DNA of 64,000 nt, from assembly GCA_013822765.1 (NCBI GenBank), contig PNKY01000003.1, positions 62,001-126,000 of the forward strand, in the 5' to 3' direction. The stretch is from Rhodospirillum sp. Lineage in GTDB: Bacteria > Pseudomonadota > Alphaproteobacteria > Dongiales > Dongiaceae. Each line of letters begins with the position of its first letter. Within the stretch, counting starts at the first letter, position 1. A program made the translations under genes and the position numbers. Shown here piece after piece: positions 18,838 to 27,602 of the stretch. The notes beneath the pieces are model-generated. The model ran no database searches. It was not told the origin of the DNA and saw only the letters and a list, made by a program, of their open reading frames with translations.

Positions 18838-18862
18838 TAAAATTGAAATGAACCCAATTTTA
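18838..18862. repeat. A+T-rich inverted repeat upstream of the TPR gene
   Basis: TAAAATTG (18838-18845) and CAATTTTA (18855-18862) form a perfect 8-bp inverted repeat with a 9-base spacer in otherwise GC-rich DNA. It lies 73 bases after the response regulator stop and 52 bases before the TPR protein start. It may be an operator or a weak terminator. Confidence 0.4.
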
Positions 18863-18913
18863 AGTCCCATCGGTTGAGAGTCGGAGCCAGGGTCATCTTG
18901 GGGAATTCCGAAC

Positions 18914-19669
18914 ATGCCGATCATCATGGGCGGCGTCGTCGTCTTGCTGCAGTTGACGGTCATCTTCCATGCGATGAAGACCAGGCGGCCGTACTATTGG
19001 ATCTTCATCATCATGGGCTTCCCGGTCCTGGGATGCGTGATCTATTTCATCATCGAGGTGCTGCCAGGCAGCCGCTCCGAGCGTGGCCTCACGAAGATCG
19101 GCAACGACATCGTCAAGGCGATCAACCCGGACCGCGACATGAAGCGCAAGGCCGAGGAGCTCGCGATCTGCGGCAGCGTCGAGAACAAGCTGAAGATGGC
19201 CGGCGAGCTGGTCGAGCGCGGCATGTTCGACGAGGCGATCGACCTCTACAAGAACGCGCGCGAGGGCCAATACTATTTCGCATCCGACCTGCTCTACAAC
19301 TTCGCCCGCGCCCGCTTCTTCAACGGCGAGTATCTCGAGGCCCGCAAGCTGCTGGGCGAATTGCAGGAGCACGCGCCGCGCTACTATCCGCAGGAGGTCG
19401 CGCTGATGAAGGCGCGCGCCGCCGCGAAGTTCGGCGACCGCTCGACTGCGCGGGCCGAGATCGAAGTGCTGCTTGACAGGTTCGTCGGCCTCGAGGCGCG
19501 CTATCGCTATGCCGAGGTCCTGTTCGAGGACGGCCAGGCTGCCCGCGCCAAGGCCGAGTTGGAGCGCGTCCTAGACCACGCCAAGCGCTTCAAGGTCAGC
19601 GCAGAGGAGAAGACCTGGGCTAAGCTGGCGCGCCAGGGTCTCGCTTCGATGACGACGGCGGCGGCCTAG
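18914..19669 (+). CDS. Membrane-anchored TPR-like protein, 251 aa
   Basis: Two hydrophobic helices at about 4-20 and 28-48 (YYWIFIIMGFPVLGCVIYFII) resemble the N-terminal membrane pair of phospholipase D/cardiolipin synthase-like proteins. A cytoplasmic helical domain follows with TPR-like repeats (AGELVERGMFDEAIDLYKNA, ARARFFNGEYLEARKLLGEL, and a third near 180-215). Proteins of this layout are annotated as hypothetical or tetratricopeptide proteins; TPRs bind partner proteins. No neighbours hint at a pathway. Confidence 0.65.
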   Translation: MPIIMGGVVVLLQLTVIFHAMKTRRPYYWIFIIMGFPVLGCVIYFIIEVLPGSRSERGLTKIGNDIVKAINPDRDMKRKAEELAICGSVENKLKMAGELVERGMFDEAIDLYKNAREGQYYFASDLLYNFARARFFNGEYLEARKLLGELQEHAPRYYPQEVALMKARAAAKFGDRSTARAEIEVLLDRFVGLEARYRYAEVLFEDGQAARAKAELERVLDHAKRFKVSAEEKTWAKLARQGLASMTTAAA

Positions 19670-19682
19670 TCCGCGACCGGCA

Positions 19683-20564
19683 TCAGCGCGTCCGAGGGTC
19701 GCTGATCTCGTTGGAGTAGTAGCCCTCCAGCCGCATCCACAGGTCTTTCCAGGTGGTCCATGCGTTCGTGGCCACCCACCAGTCGCTGTAAAACGGCCGC
19801 TCCGACGGCGTGTTGATGCCTGTCTTTACGATCTTGTGGAAATGCGGGTCGCGTTCCGACACGCGGACGATCGGGATGTATGGCGCGGCATACTGGTCGA
19901 CATACTCCTGCCAGGTCGCGCCGGCCGGCAGACGTTTGAATTCGATCAACCCCTTCAGCATCTCGTCCTTCTTGGCCGCGCCCAGGATTGGAATGTTCTT
20001 CTGGCGCATGAACCGAAGCCGCTTGATCTTCGCCGCCGGCGGGATCGCCGCGATGTTCCACGCGAGCGGCTCGCAGATCGGGCTCTTGCCGCGGAAGCGT
20101 GTGAAATAGGCGACCACCCGCAGCAGGGCCCAGCGGCCCTTGGGAAGCGGACAGGCCAGCACGTCGCCGATCCCGAAGTCGCAGCGCTCGATGTAAGGCT
20201 GCTTGCGCTTGGCGGTATCCGGCGTCGCGGCGCTGAGCTTGGCGCCCAGCGCATCCAGCATCTTGCGATGCTTCTTTTGAGAAGCCTGATCTTCGAAGCG
20301 GGTAGGAAGCGCCGGGCTCTTGATGATGCGCAGCGCGGTCAGCTGCAGGGCCGTGGGAAGCATCCGGTCCTTGCACAGCAGGTCGGCCAGCGCCAGGTGC
20401 GCGAGCTGGCCGTCTTCGCTGTCCACCGATGTGCCGCCCACCGTCTCCAATACAATGGCGGCAAGATCGCTGCCGGAAAAGCCCAGCTTCTTGCAATCGC
20501 GATAGACATTGCGGACATCCGCCGCGGCGTCGCTCTGATAGAGCCCTGTGCCCCACGTCCCCAT
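19683..20564 (-). CDS. Conserved hypothetical protein with DUF4259-like N-terminus
   Basis: The 293-residue soluble protein begins MGTWGTGLYQSDAAADVR, the opening seen in DUF4259-type proteins (G-x-W-G-x-G...D-A-x-D). The rest, including CDFGIGDVLACPLPKGRWALLRV and a C-terminal WVATNAWTTWKDLW segment, is not a family I recognise. There is no signal peptide and no catalytic pattern. It is a stand-alone gene convergent with the TPR gene (13 bases apart). Confidence 0.6.
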   Translation of the reverse strand: MGTWGTGLYQSDAAADVRNVYRDCKKLGFSGSDLAAIVLETVGGTSVDSEDGQLAHLALADLLCKDRMLPTALQLTALRIIKSPALPTRFEDQASQKKHRKMLDALGAKLSAATPDTAKRKQPYIERCDFGIGDVLACPLPKGRWALLRVVAYFTRFRGKSPICEPLAWNIAAIPPAAKIKRLRFMRQKNIPILGAAKKDEMLKGLIEFKRLPAGATWQEYVDQYAAPYIPIVRVSERDPHFHKIVKTGINTPSERPFYSDWWVATNAWTTWKDLWMRLEGYYSNEISDPRTR

Positions 20565-20708
20565 TCGATGCCCGTCGGCGGTTCGATGGCCCGAGACGTT
20601 ACAAGCAGAGTGTGACGGCTGCCACAGGAATCATCACCGAAGCGTGATCCAATTTGCCATCGCGCCGCGTATAGTTGAGCGGCTGCGCCAACCTTGGGAG
20701 AGTTCCTG

Positions 20709-21059
20709 ATGAGATCGAAGTTCCTGCTGGCGTTCGCGTTCGTGATGGCGACCGGCAGCGCGGCATTGGCCGCCGCCACCGGCAATCAAATTCGTTCCGC
20801 GATCTCCGACAGCACCGTCCAGGGCAACATGGACGCCAGCGGCCCCTACGCCGAATATTACGCGCCGGACGGCACCATCAAGGGCAAAGACTACAGCGGC
20901 CAGTGGAGCGTCGAGGGCGACGCCATGTGCTTCGCCTATGAGGGCACGCCCAAGACGTGCTGGAACGTCGAGCTCAACGGCGACCAGGTCCGCTGGATCA
21001 AGAACGGCGCCAGCCAGGGCACCGGCACCATCCTCAGGGGCAACGCCAACGGGTTCTGA
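20709..21059 (+). CDS. Small exported protein, 116 aa
   Basis: The protein has a signal peptide (MRSKFLLAFAFVMATGSAALA) followed by a short mature domain: IRSAISDSTVQGNMDASG, YAEYYAPDGTIKGKDYSG, MCFAYEG. It is a paralogue of the exported protein at 5969-6355 and belongs to a small family common in rhizobia and relatives with no known function. GGGAGAG precedes the ATG at 20709. A Cys pair (MCF..KTCW) could form a disulfide. Confidence 0.72.
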   Translation: MRSKFLLAFAFVMATGSAALAAATGNQIRSAISDSTVQGNMDASGPYAEYYAPDGTIKGKDYSGQWSVEGDAMCFAYEGTPKTCWNVELNGDQVRWIKNGASQGTGTILRGNANGF

Positions 21060-21061
21060 GG

Positions 21062-22531
21062 CTACTCCGTCACCGTGAACTTCACGATCGCCAGCTCTAC
21101 ATAGGCATCGTCACGCATCAGGCGGGCCTCGTATTCGCCCGGCACCAGCGCATCGCCGAAATCCTCCGTCTTGAACGTGACCGAGCCGGCGACGCTGGCG
21201 TTGGTGTAGAGATAGCCGAGGTAGTTGTAGAGGTCCGGGTCGGTGGCGCTGTAGATGCCGATCCAGTCGAACTTGTTGCCCGGCGCACTGCTCCACGACA
21301 CCTCGACCGGATCGCCGGACTTCACGCTGGCCTTGGCCACCGCGACCGCGGGCTTGGCATCGGGGTCGGTCACCCAGAAGGGCACGCCGGCCAGCCGCTT
21401 GCCGTTGGCATCGCTGACCGCGGCGAGATACGCGCCGGGCGCCAGGCGCGCGGTGCCGAATGGCGCCGCCAGATGATCCGCCGGATCGGCCGGCAATGCG
21501 GTGATCGGCGCCGCGTCCTCGGCCGCTCCGGCCGGGAAGACCTGGAAATGCCCGAGCTTCTCCTGCTTCTGAGTCGCAACCCGCACGATGAAGATCTCGC
21601 CCGGCTTCACCAGGCGCGGCTCGACGGTGATGAGGTCCGGCGTCGGCGCCGGCTCGACCTCGAACGTCGTCACCAGCGCGCGATGGTCCGCCGGCCAGGG
21701 ATCGACGCCGATCGCGACACCGGGGCCGCCGTCTTCGCCGACGACGTCGCTGGCCACCGCCTTGGCCCCGATCGAATAGATGTAGTCGATGCGGTCATGC
21801 GTCTCCTGCGGCCGCACGAACGGATGCGGATAGCCCGGCGTCCAGGTCAGGCCCGGCTTCGCCACCGGATCAGCATGGACGGTCCGGTAGGAATCGACGA
21901 AGCCGCTGTCCGCCATCAGCTTGCTCTCCGGCCACTCTACTGGATATTTCACTGCGTCGGGCCGCGCCTGCACCATCGCAGCGGTCCAGTCGAGATGCGA
22001 AGGCGAATTGAAATCCCCGCCGACGATCAGCGGAATGCCCTGCGCCGCGACCTTGGGGAGCGCGGCGGCATAGGGCTCCAGCATGTACATCCGGTTGTCG
22101 GTTTCGCCTTGCAGCACGTCCTCGAGCCTGCCGCCGTCGCGCACCAGCTCCGGCCCGTAGGCGTCCGACGGGAGGTGCAGGTTGGAGATCGCCACCACCT
22201 TGGAACGCTGCACCTCAACATAGGAGAAGTGCACGTCGTCCTGCGTGCCCATGTAGAGCGGATAGCGCGAGATCAAGTGCACGCGCTCGTCGACATAGTC
22301 CCAGCCGAGCATGTCGGCGATCCGGCGCGAATTACCTTCCGGCTCCTGCAACGCGACGACGTCCGGATCGGCGGCGCGGATTGCGGCCACCACCTGGTGC
22401 AGACTGAGCTGCACCCCGCTGCGCCAGATGTTGAAGACCATGACCTTGAGCTCGACCGGCTCGGCGCGGGCCGACGACATCGTCGCGCAGGCCACCAGGA
22501 TGAATGCGCACAGAATCCGCAGCAAACGCAT
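21062..22531 (-). CDS. Exported endonuclease/exonuclease/phosphatase-family hydrolase
   Basis: The 489-residue protein begins with a signal peptide (MRLLRILCAFILVACATMSSARA). The metal-dependent EEP fold follows: VMVFNIW, VALQEPEG (metal-binding Glu), ISNLHLPSD, VGGDFNSPSHLDW (the D-x-N pair) and PADHRALV (catalytic Asp-His), so the active site is complete. The last 150 residues form two beta-rich modules, the final one like invasin/Ig-type domains. Substrates of this fold include DNA, phosphoinositides and sphingomyelin; here it is periplasmic or secreted. The start at 22531 follows GGGGGG-rich sequence. Confidence 0.8.
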   Translation of the reverse strand: MRLLRILCAFILVACATMSSARAEPVELKVMVFNIWRSGVQLSLHQVVAAIRAADPDVVALQEPEGNSRRIADMLGWDYVDERVHLISRYPLYMGTQDDVHFSYVEVQRSKVVAISNLHLPSDAYGPELVRDGGRLEDVLQGETDNRMYMLEPYAAALPKVAAQGIPLIVGGDFNSPSHLDWTAAMVQARPDAVKYPVEWPESKLMADSGFVDSYRTVHADPVAKPGLTWTPGYPHPFVRPQETHDRIDYIYSIGAKAVASDVVGEDGGPGVAIGVDPWPADHRALVTTFEVEPAPTPDLITVEPRLVKPGEIFIVRVATQKQEKLGHFQVFPAGAAEDAAPITALPADPADHLAAPFGTARLAPGAYLAAVSDANGKRLAGVPFWVTDPDAKPAVAVAKASVKSGDPVEVSWSSAPGNKFDWIGIYSATDPDLYNYLGYLYTNASVAGSVTFKTEDFGDALVPGEYEARLMRDDAYVELAIVKFTVTE

Positions 22532-22610
22532 GTCGCCCCCCTCGCCGAGATACGTTCGTTCGTCGCTATCAGCATGGCACACGCCGCCACGCTGGCTCAA
22601 GACAATAATG

Positions 22611-22634
22611 AATGACCGTTCATTAAATGGTCAT
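22611..22634. promoter_or_regulatory. Overlapping dyads upstream of the EEP hydrolase gene
   Basis: AATGACCGTTCATT (22611-22624) has AATGA/TCATT arms, and ATGACC (22612-22617) also pairs with GGTCAT (22629-22634) over 11 bases. The first resembles TetR-type operators. It lies about 80-100 bases upstream of the hydrolase start. Weak evidence. Confidence 0.3.
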
Positions 22635-22692
22635 GCTGCAAAGGGGCCGCCTGAGCGAGTTGCCGCCAAGGATCCAGCTTCATCGACGGGCA

Positions 22693-23388
22693 TCATGGTT
22701 TCGCGCACACCCGCGCGTCGAGCTTCAGGCCACTCAAGCGCCGCAGCCAGTCATCGCTCCGCGTGACGACATAGGCCAGGTCAGGCGTGCCGGTGGCCGC
22801 ATCGGTGGCCGTCACCGCGACGACATGGCAATCGGGCATTTCCTTCCGAAACACATCTTCGACGTCACGCCCGAAATGGCGATAGTGACCATGGAGCTTG
22901 GGATCCGAATATCCCCAATCGGTCGTGCAAGCGACATGGAAGGGATCCGGAAAGGACAGGAACAGGAAGCCCCGAGCGCTGAGGATGCGGCTGAGCTCGC
23001 GCAGCGCCGCCCGATAATCCGGCACATGCTCCAGCACATGGTTGCAGACGATGACGTCATAGCTTCCGTCCGACCGATCGATCTGCTGCAGGTCGAGGCT
23101 GTTCGATCTGTTGAAGACGCTGAGCTCGTGGCTGTGGAACCAACGGCGGTCGACGGTCGGGTCCTGGCTGAATTGCAGGCAGCGCAGGGTGCGCAATCGA
23201 TTGGGACCTAGTCCCAGAAAGATCTGGCGGAATACGCGATGACGCTCGTACGAGTGGCAGCGTTTGCATCGCGGATGCTTGCCTGACGGGCTCAACCGAT
23301 CGTTCGGACCCCGCGCGAATTTCTGACCGCCGCAGATGTTGCAGCGCGGTTTCGTGACGCGTCTCCAAAACTTCTTCAGCAGCCCCAT
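22693..23388 (-). CDS. SAM-dependent methyltransferase with N-terminal zinc ribbon
   Basis: The 231-residue protein opens with two Cys pairs, CNICGG (16-21) and CKRCHSYERHR (about 41-51), a zinc ribbon often found in front of class I methyltransferases acting on sugars or surface glycans. The methyltransferase core lacks a classic glycine-rich motif I in the visible text but has YDVIVCNHVLEHVPDYRAALRELSRIL, the common motif II-III block. The substrate is unknown. It stands alone. Confidence 0.75.
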   Translation of the reverse strand: MGLLKKFWRRVTKPRCNICGGQKFARGPNDRLSPSGKHPRCKRCHSYERHRVFRQIFLGLGPNRLRTLRCLQFSQDPTVDRRWFHSHELSVFNRSNSLDLQQIDRSDGSYDVIVCNHVLEHVPDYRAALRELSRILSARGFLFLSFPDPFHVACTTDWGYSDPKLHGHYRHFGRDVEDVFRKEMPDCHVVAVTATDAATGTPDLAYVVTRSDDWLRRLSGLKLDARVCAKP

Positions 23389-23540
23389 GGCACCTCCTCG
23401 GTGACTGGCATCTAGCCGCTTCCCGGCGCGCGCGGCAACGGATGATCGCGAATGAATTGCAACCGCGGCTCACTCGGGCGAACGGTCGCAGGCGCCCGGC
23501 GGCCCTTGGCAAGCGCTTCGATTCCGGCTACACCAGCGCC
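23389..23540. other. Intergenic region before the manganese riboswitch
   Basis: This region separates the minus-strand methyltransferase from the plus-strand riboswitch and must hold the riboswitch promoter. I could not identify convincing -35/-10 boxes and see no gene. Confidence 0.4.
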
Positions 23541-23667
23541 GTCTCTGGGGAGTAGCCGCCCTCGTATAAGAGGGGAGTGCGTCAACATACTTGGCGTCGG
23601 ACCTTCGGGTCACGGCCATGGCGCATTCGGACCCGTGCTCAGCACAGCTTGGCGAGACCTTTGACTT
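23541..23667 (+). promoter_or_regulatory. yybP-ykoY manganese riboswitch
   Basis: The conserved core of the yybP-ykoY (Mn2+) riboswitch is present in order: GGGGAGTAGCC (23547-23557), a hairpin CCCTC/GAGGG (about 23559-23575), GTCAACATACTT (23581-23592), a UUCG-capped hairpin GGACC/GGT (about 23599-23610), and GGCGAGACCTTTGAC (23651-23665). Both Mn-binding loops, the GAGUA/AUAC pair, are intact. The outer P1 stem is less regular than in textbook examples. It precedes a GDT1/UPF0016 exporter gene, a known target class of this RNA, so Mn2+ excess should turn export on. Confidence 0.88.
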
Positions 23668-23681
23668 GCTTGCGTTCACCC

Positions 23682-23728
23682 GCGGGATCGGGCGCGCGAG
23701 AAGTCGAAGGCCATTCGCCCGGTCCCGC
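23682..23728 (+). promoter_or_regulatory. Probable riboswitch expression platform (13-bp hairpin)
   Basis: Positions 23682-23694 pair with 23716-23728 over 13 consecutive pairs with a single G-U wobble and a 21-base loop. The stem ends 11 bases before the exporter ATG, covering the place of a ribosome-binding site, and no T-run follows. This suggests control of translation start rather than transcription termination. Inferred from pairing alone. Confidence 0.6.
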
Positions 23729-23739
23729 CAGACGGTTCT

Positions 23740-24318
23740 ATGGAAGCCCTGCTCATTTCGACCGGTGTGGTGGCGCTCGCCGAGATCGGCGACAAGACCC
23801 AGTTGCTCGCTCTCATCCTGGCCGCCCGTTATCGCAAGCCGGTGCCGATCGCCTTTGGCATCCTCATCGCCACGCTGGTCAATCACGGCCTTGCCGCCTG
23901 GCTGGGCGCGCTGGCCGCCGGCTGGCTGGGTCCCGACGCGATGCGCTGGATCCTCGGGCTCGGCTTCCTCGCCATGGCCGGCTGGTGCCTGGTGCCGGAC
24001 AAGGTGGAGGACGGGCCACAGGCGGCCGCCAAGGCCGGCGCCTTCCTCGCCACCCTGGTCGCGTTCTTCCTGGTCGAGATCGGCGACAAGACCCAGATCG
24101 CCACCGTCGCGCTGGCCGCCCGCTTCTCCAGCCTCTTGCTGGTGACCGCCGGCACCACCCTCGGCATGATGCTGGTCAACGTCCCAGCCGTCCTGTGCGG
24201 CGATGGCATCGCACGCCTGGCGCCGCTGAAGCTGATCCGCATCGCCGCCGCGGCCCTGTTCGCGATCCTCGGCGCGATGGCGCTGCTGGGGCTGGATTTC
24301 GGCCTGCTCGGGACTTGA
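23740..24318 (+). CDS. GDT1/TMEM165 (UPF0016) family manganese exporter
   Basis: The 192-residue membrane protein has six predicted helices and the two family signature motifs E-x-G-D-K-T: Glu15-Thr20 (AEIGDKTQ) and Glu113-Thr118 (VEIGDKTQ), one in each half of the inverted repeat. Bacterial members (MneA, MntX-type) export Mn2+; eukaryotic ones carry Ca2+/Mn2+ with protons. The upstream yybP-ykoY riboswitch strongly supports manganese. No clear Shine-Dalgarno sequence is visible because the region is in a stable hairpin. Confidence 0.92.
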   Translation: MEALLISTGVVALAEIGDKTQLLALILAARYRKPVPIAFGILIATLVNHGLAAWLGALAAGWLGPDAMRWILGLGFLAMAGWCLVPDKVEDGPQAAAKAGAFLATLVAFFLVEIGDKTQIATVALAARFSSLLLVTAGTTLGMMLVNVPAVLCGDGIARLAPLKLIRIAAAALFAILGAMALLGLDFGLLGT

Positions 24319-24613
24319 CGCCGCGCGTCTTGTCGCCTCATTCTCCGCGCCTTCACCGCTTGTGGGGCCGGACTTTGCCGACGCGTTGACCGATCTCAGT
24401 TGAGCTCGCTCCGGGCCGCCGATCCTTGAGGATCGACGCGGCCTGCGTCGTCCATTGGGCGCACGGCATGAGGCTGAGATCGGTACGGCATCCCGGATGG
24501 GCCATTCCCACCGCTCCACCCGATCGACGCCCCCGTGATGCTTGCCGCAGGCCCAGGCGGCCGTTTCTCCGCAGCATCGCCGTGCAGCCCTTCCGCAAAG
24601 GAAGGCTCTCATC

Positions 24614-25243
24614 TTGCACGAGACACTTCGCGTCACTTGGCAGGTGGCGCCGCTGCGGCCGCCGCTGGTCCGGCGTCACTGTAGCCGCTGCTCGAACCAA
24701 ATGCCGTTTGACTGCAGCATGAAGTTCCGCACCAACGCGCAGAAGAAGCGCATCGACGTCTGGCTGATCTATCGCTGTTCAGCCTGCGACGAGATCTGGA
24801 ACCTGCCTATCCTCGAGCGCGTGACAACGGGCGACATCGCGCCCGACGCCTTCGACGCCATCGCGCGCAATGATCCGACGCTGGCGCTGCGCCACGCGTC
24901 CGATCACGCGCGGCTGGCGCGTCACGGCGTGACGCTCGAACCGCCCGAGGTTTCGATCCGCAAGTCGCCGGTTGAGGGGTGCGCAGACAGCGCCGGCACC
25001 ATCGCCATTGTGCTTGCGCTCGCGCTGCCGTGTGGGGTTCGGCTGGATCGCCTGCTGGCGAATGGGCTCGGCGTCAGCCGCGCCCAGCTTGGGCGATTGC
25101 TCGACGTGGGTGCGCTTTGCCTGCCGCCGGCGGCGCGCAAGGCGCTGCGTGCACCGATCAGGGACCGGCAGTCCATCGCAATCGATCTCACGGCGCTCGA
25201 TGCCACGCTGGCGGAGGCTCTCCGCCGGCGCGCGCTCGCATGA
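24614..25243 (+). CDS. DUF1062 domain protein
   Basis: The 209-residue protein matches the DUF1062 pattern: an N-terminal LRVTWQVAP, a zinc-type pair C-x2-C at 23-26 (CSRC) and a second at 55-58 (YRCSACDEIWNLP), then a helical region ending with a short S4-like stretch (GVRLDRLLANGLGVSRAQLGRLL) that could bind RNA. Function is unknown. The TTG at 24614 is taken as start because AAGGAAGG lies upstream and the family begins about here. It is convergent with the sugar dehydrogenase gene. Confidence 0.75.
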   Translation: MHETLRVTWQVAPLRPPLVRRHCSRCSNQMPFDCSMKFRTNAQKKRIDVWLIYRCSACDEIWNLPILERVTTGDIAPDAFDAIARNDPTLALRHASDHARLARHGVTLEPPEVSIRKSPVEGCADSAGTIAIVLALALPCGVRLDRLLANGLGVSRAQLGRLLDVGALCLPPAARKALRAPIRDRQSIAIDLTALDATLAEALRRRALA

Positions 25244-26365
25244 TCAGCTGGCCGGCTCCAGCCGGAGGATGCGCCCGTCGTCCTCGTCGGTCAGCAGGTA
25301 GAGACAGCCGTCCGGCCCCTGCACCACGTCGCGGATGCGCTCGCCCATGCCCTCGAGCAGCCGCTCCTCCTTGACGATGCGGTTGCCGTCGACCTCGAGC
25401 CGCACCAGCAGCTGGAACTTGAGCGCGCCGACGAACAGGTTGCCTTTCCAGGTCGGGAACTTGTCGGCGGTGTAGAAGGTCATGCCCGAGGGTGCGATCG
25501 AGGGATCCCAGTAATAGGCCGGTTGTTCGAGGCCTGCCTTGGCCGTGCCCTCGCCGATCTTCTCGCCGGAATATTCGCGGCCGTAGGAGATGACCGGCCA
25601 GCCGTAGTTCTTGCCCGGCTGCGGGATGTTGATCTCGTCGCCGCCGCGCGCGCCATGCTCCACGGTCCACAACGCGCCGGTGTCGGGATGCATCGTTGCA
25701 CCCTGCGCGTTGCGATGGCCGAGCGAGTAGATATCGGGCGAATAGTCCGGGTTGCCGACAAACGGATTGTCCTTGGGGATCGAGCCGTCGCGGTTGATGC
25801 GCACCAGTTTGCCGATCTGCGCCTTCATGTCGGGGATGTATTGGCGCCGGTTGCGGTCGCCGAGGGTGACGATCAGCGTGCCGTCCTTCAGGAACACCAG
25901 CCGCGAGCCGAAATGATGCCCGCTGTCGAGCTTGGGCTGCTGGCGCCAGATGACCGCGACATCGTCCAGCCGGTCGGCGCCGAGCTTGCCGCGCGCCACC
26001 GCCGTGCCGCCGCCCTCGCCGCCCGGCTCGGAGAAGGAGATGTAGACCAGCTGGTTCGCCGCAAAGTCCGGATCGAGCGCCACATCCAGCAGCCCGCCCT
26101 GGCCGTTGTCATAGACCTCGGGAACCCCGCCGAGCGGCTCCGACAAGGCCCCGTCCGGCGCTACCAGCCGCAGGCGGCCTTCCTTCTCGGTAACCAGCAT
26201 CCGGCCGTCCGGCAGGAAGGCGAGGCCCCAAGGCTGCTCCAGCCCGTCCGCGACCGTCACCACCGAGATCGAACCAAACTGGGAGCTTTCGGCGGCAAGG
26301 GCGCTCGCGCCGCCCATCGCCAGTGCCAGCGGCATCAGGGCACCGGCAATCCAACGTACTTTCAT
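25244..26365 (-). CDS. PQQ-dependent sugar dehydrogenase (aldose sugar dehydrogenase type)
   Basis: The 373-residue protein begins with a signal peptide ending around ALAAESS. The six-bladed GDH-B/YliI-type propeller follows: [88 protein letters not shown] and [10 protein letters not shown]. The family oxidises aldoses in the periplasm with PQQ. The catalytic His in SGHHFGSR and the Asp/Gly calcium segment are present. No PQQ synthesis genes are in the window. Confidence 0.9.
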   Translation of the reverse strand: MKVRWIAGALMPLALAMGGASALAAESSQFGSISVVTVADGLEQPWGLAFLPDGRMLVTEKEGRLRLVAPDGALSEPLGGVPEVYDNGQGGLLDVALDPDFAANQLVYISFSEPGGEGGGTAVARGKLGADRLDDVAVIWRQQPKLDSGHHFGSRLVFLKDGTLIVTLGDRNRRQYIPDMKAQIGKLVRINRDGSIPKDNPFVGNPDYSPDIYSLGHRNAQGATMHPDTGALWTVEHGARGGDEINIPQPGKNYGWPVISYGREYSGEKIGEGTAKAGLEQPAYYWDPSIAPSGMTFYTADKFPTWKGNLFVGALKFQLLVRLEVDGNRIVKEERLLEGMGERIRDVVQGPDGCLYLLTDEDDGRILRLEPAS

Positions 26366-26630
26366 CGCCGCCTCCGCTTTGTCAGACTTTCAACTAAGGA
26401 CAGATTGGAACGGTAAATGTTCCTGGCAAGTCCTGCCCGATCCCACATTGGGATGAGATTTGCCCGGCCGCGCCAGCGTTATGAGCGGCACAAGCGGCGG
26501 TATCGCTGCCTGCAAAGCACCGATACCTCCTGCCGGCTCGCTCATATTCATCTGCGGTTCATGATGCGCTTGATTGGATAGGCCGTTGCAAACGCCGTGT
26601 CGTGCTGTCTTAGGCGAGGGGAAGACCGCA

Positions 26631-26822
26631 ATGGCCGATTACCGCTGTTACCTTGTGAACAATCTGCATCAGATTCAGTCGGCGACGGATCTGGAATGCG
26701 CGGAAGATTCCGAAGCGATGCTGCAAGCGGGAGCGCTCGCCCAATCGCAGTCGCTCACCGTTGAGATTTGGAACGGCGCCCGGCTGGTCGGGCGCGTGCC
26801 GCGGGTTGAAACGCCGCGCTAG
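26631..26822 (+). CDS. Small conserved protein, 63 aa
   Basis: MADYRCYLVNNLHQIQSATDL..AEDSEAMLQAG..VEIWNGARLVGRVPR. The VEIWxGARLVG ending and length match small alphaproteobacterial proteins of unknown role that are often scattered in many copies. The start at 26631 has AGGGGAAG upstream; a longer frame from 26574 is not supported. Confidence 0.65.
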   Translation: MADYRCYLVNNLHQIQSATDLECAEDSEAMLQAGALAQSQSLTVEIWNGARLVGRVPRVETPR

Positions 26823-26828
26823 AACGCG

Positions 26829-27488
26829 CTAGACGCCGCCCTTCAGCAGGGTCTGCAGGGTTTCCATCAGCGAGCGGATGCGGTCCGCTTCCTCGCGCGT
26901 GGTGTCGGCCAGCGACTTCATCTCCTGCGCCACCACCGCGAAGCCGGCGCCGTGCTCGGCCGCGCGCGCGGCTTCGATGCGGGCATTCAAGGCCAGCAGC
27001 TTCAAGGTGCGCAGTTCGCCGAGGATGTGCTGCACCGCCTCGACGATGTCGTTGCTGGTGCCGGAGATGTTGCTGACCAGCAGCTCCAGCTTCTCTTCCT
27101 GCTTCTTCTGCGGCGAGATGTCGATGCACACGCCCTCGAGGAACAGCAGCTGGTTGTTGTCGTCGAAGACGCCGGCGCCGCTTTCGTGAATCCACAACGG
27201 GTGACCGTCGCGCTTGATCAGGCGATAGTCGATCTCCCACTTGGTGCGCTTCTCGACGCCGGCGACGACTGCGGCGTCGACCGCGCTGCCGTCCTGCGGA
27301 TCCATGATCGAGGCGAAGGTGCGGACGCGGTTGTTGAGGAATTCGTTGACCGGATAGCCCGTCAGCGTCTCGATGCCCTCGGTCATGAACAGCATCGTAT
27401 AGCCGGCGTCGTTCTGGCATCGATAGAAGAAGCCGTTGAGGCGGCTTGCGACGCTCTCGATGACATTCCCCTGAACAGAATCGTACAT
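26829..27488 (-). CDS. PAS-domain sensor with short methyl-accepting-type signalling tip
   Basis: The 219-residue cytoplasmic protein has a PAS domain with a PAC extension (about 12-135; [28 protein letters not shown]). A coiled-coil follows that carries the conserved chemoreceptor hairpin core [26 protein letters not shown]. Full chemoreceptors have a longer signalling domain, and this ends soon after the tip ([14 protein letters not shown]). It may signal to CheA/CheW or act as a non-chemotactic PAS protein. The start is uncertain between 27488 and an ATG at 27500. Confidence 0.82.
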   Translation of the reverse strand: MYDSVQGNVIESVASRLNGFFYRCQNDAGYTMLFMTEGIETLTGYPVNEFLNNRVRTFASIMDPQDGSAVDAAVVAGVEKRTKWEIDYRLIKRDGHPLWIHESGAGVFDDNNQLLFLEGVCIDISPQKKQEEKLELLVSNISGTSNDIVEAVQHILGELRTLKLLALNARIEAARAAEHGAGFAVVAQEMKSLADTTREEADRIRSLMETLQTLLKGGV

Positions 27489-27602
27489 ACCGGCCACCAT
27501 TCCTCTTATCCCCCGAACGGTTGGGAATAATCGCGGCAAGACGGTTAACAACCGGCAAACAATGACCGGCCCTAAAGGCCGGATAAGATGAATTGATAGC
27601 GA

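Noticed and set aside
16046..18862. Reading the 16046 palindrome and the 18838 repeat as copies of one operator
   Set aside because: Their sequences (CATACCTAGGTATG versus TAAAATTG/CAATTTTA) share no motif.
20957..22615. 552-codon plus-strand frame
   Set aside because: It is antisense to the EEP hydrolase, which has a signal peptide and full active-site motifs.
24353..24700. Minus-strand frame of 115 codons between the Mn exporter and the DUF1062 gene
   Set aside because: Arg/Pro/Gly-rich, no motif or ribosome site; likely chance.
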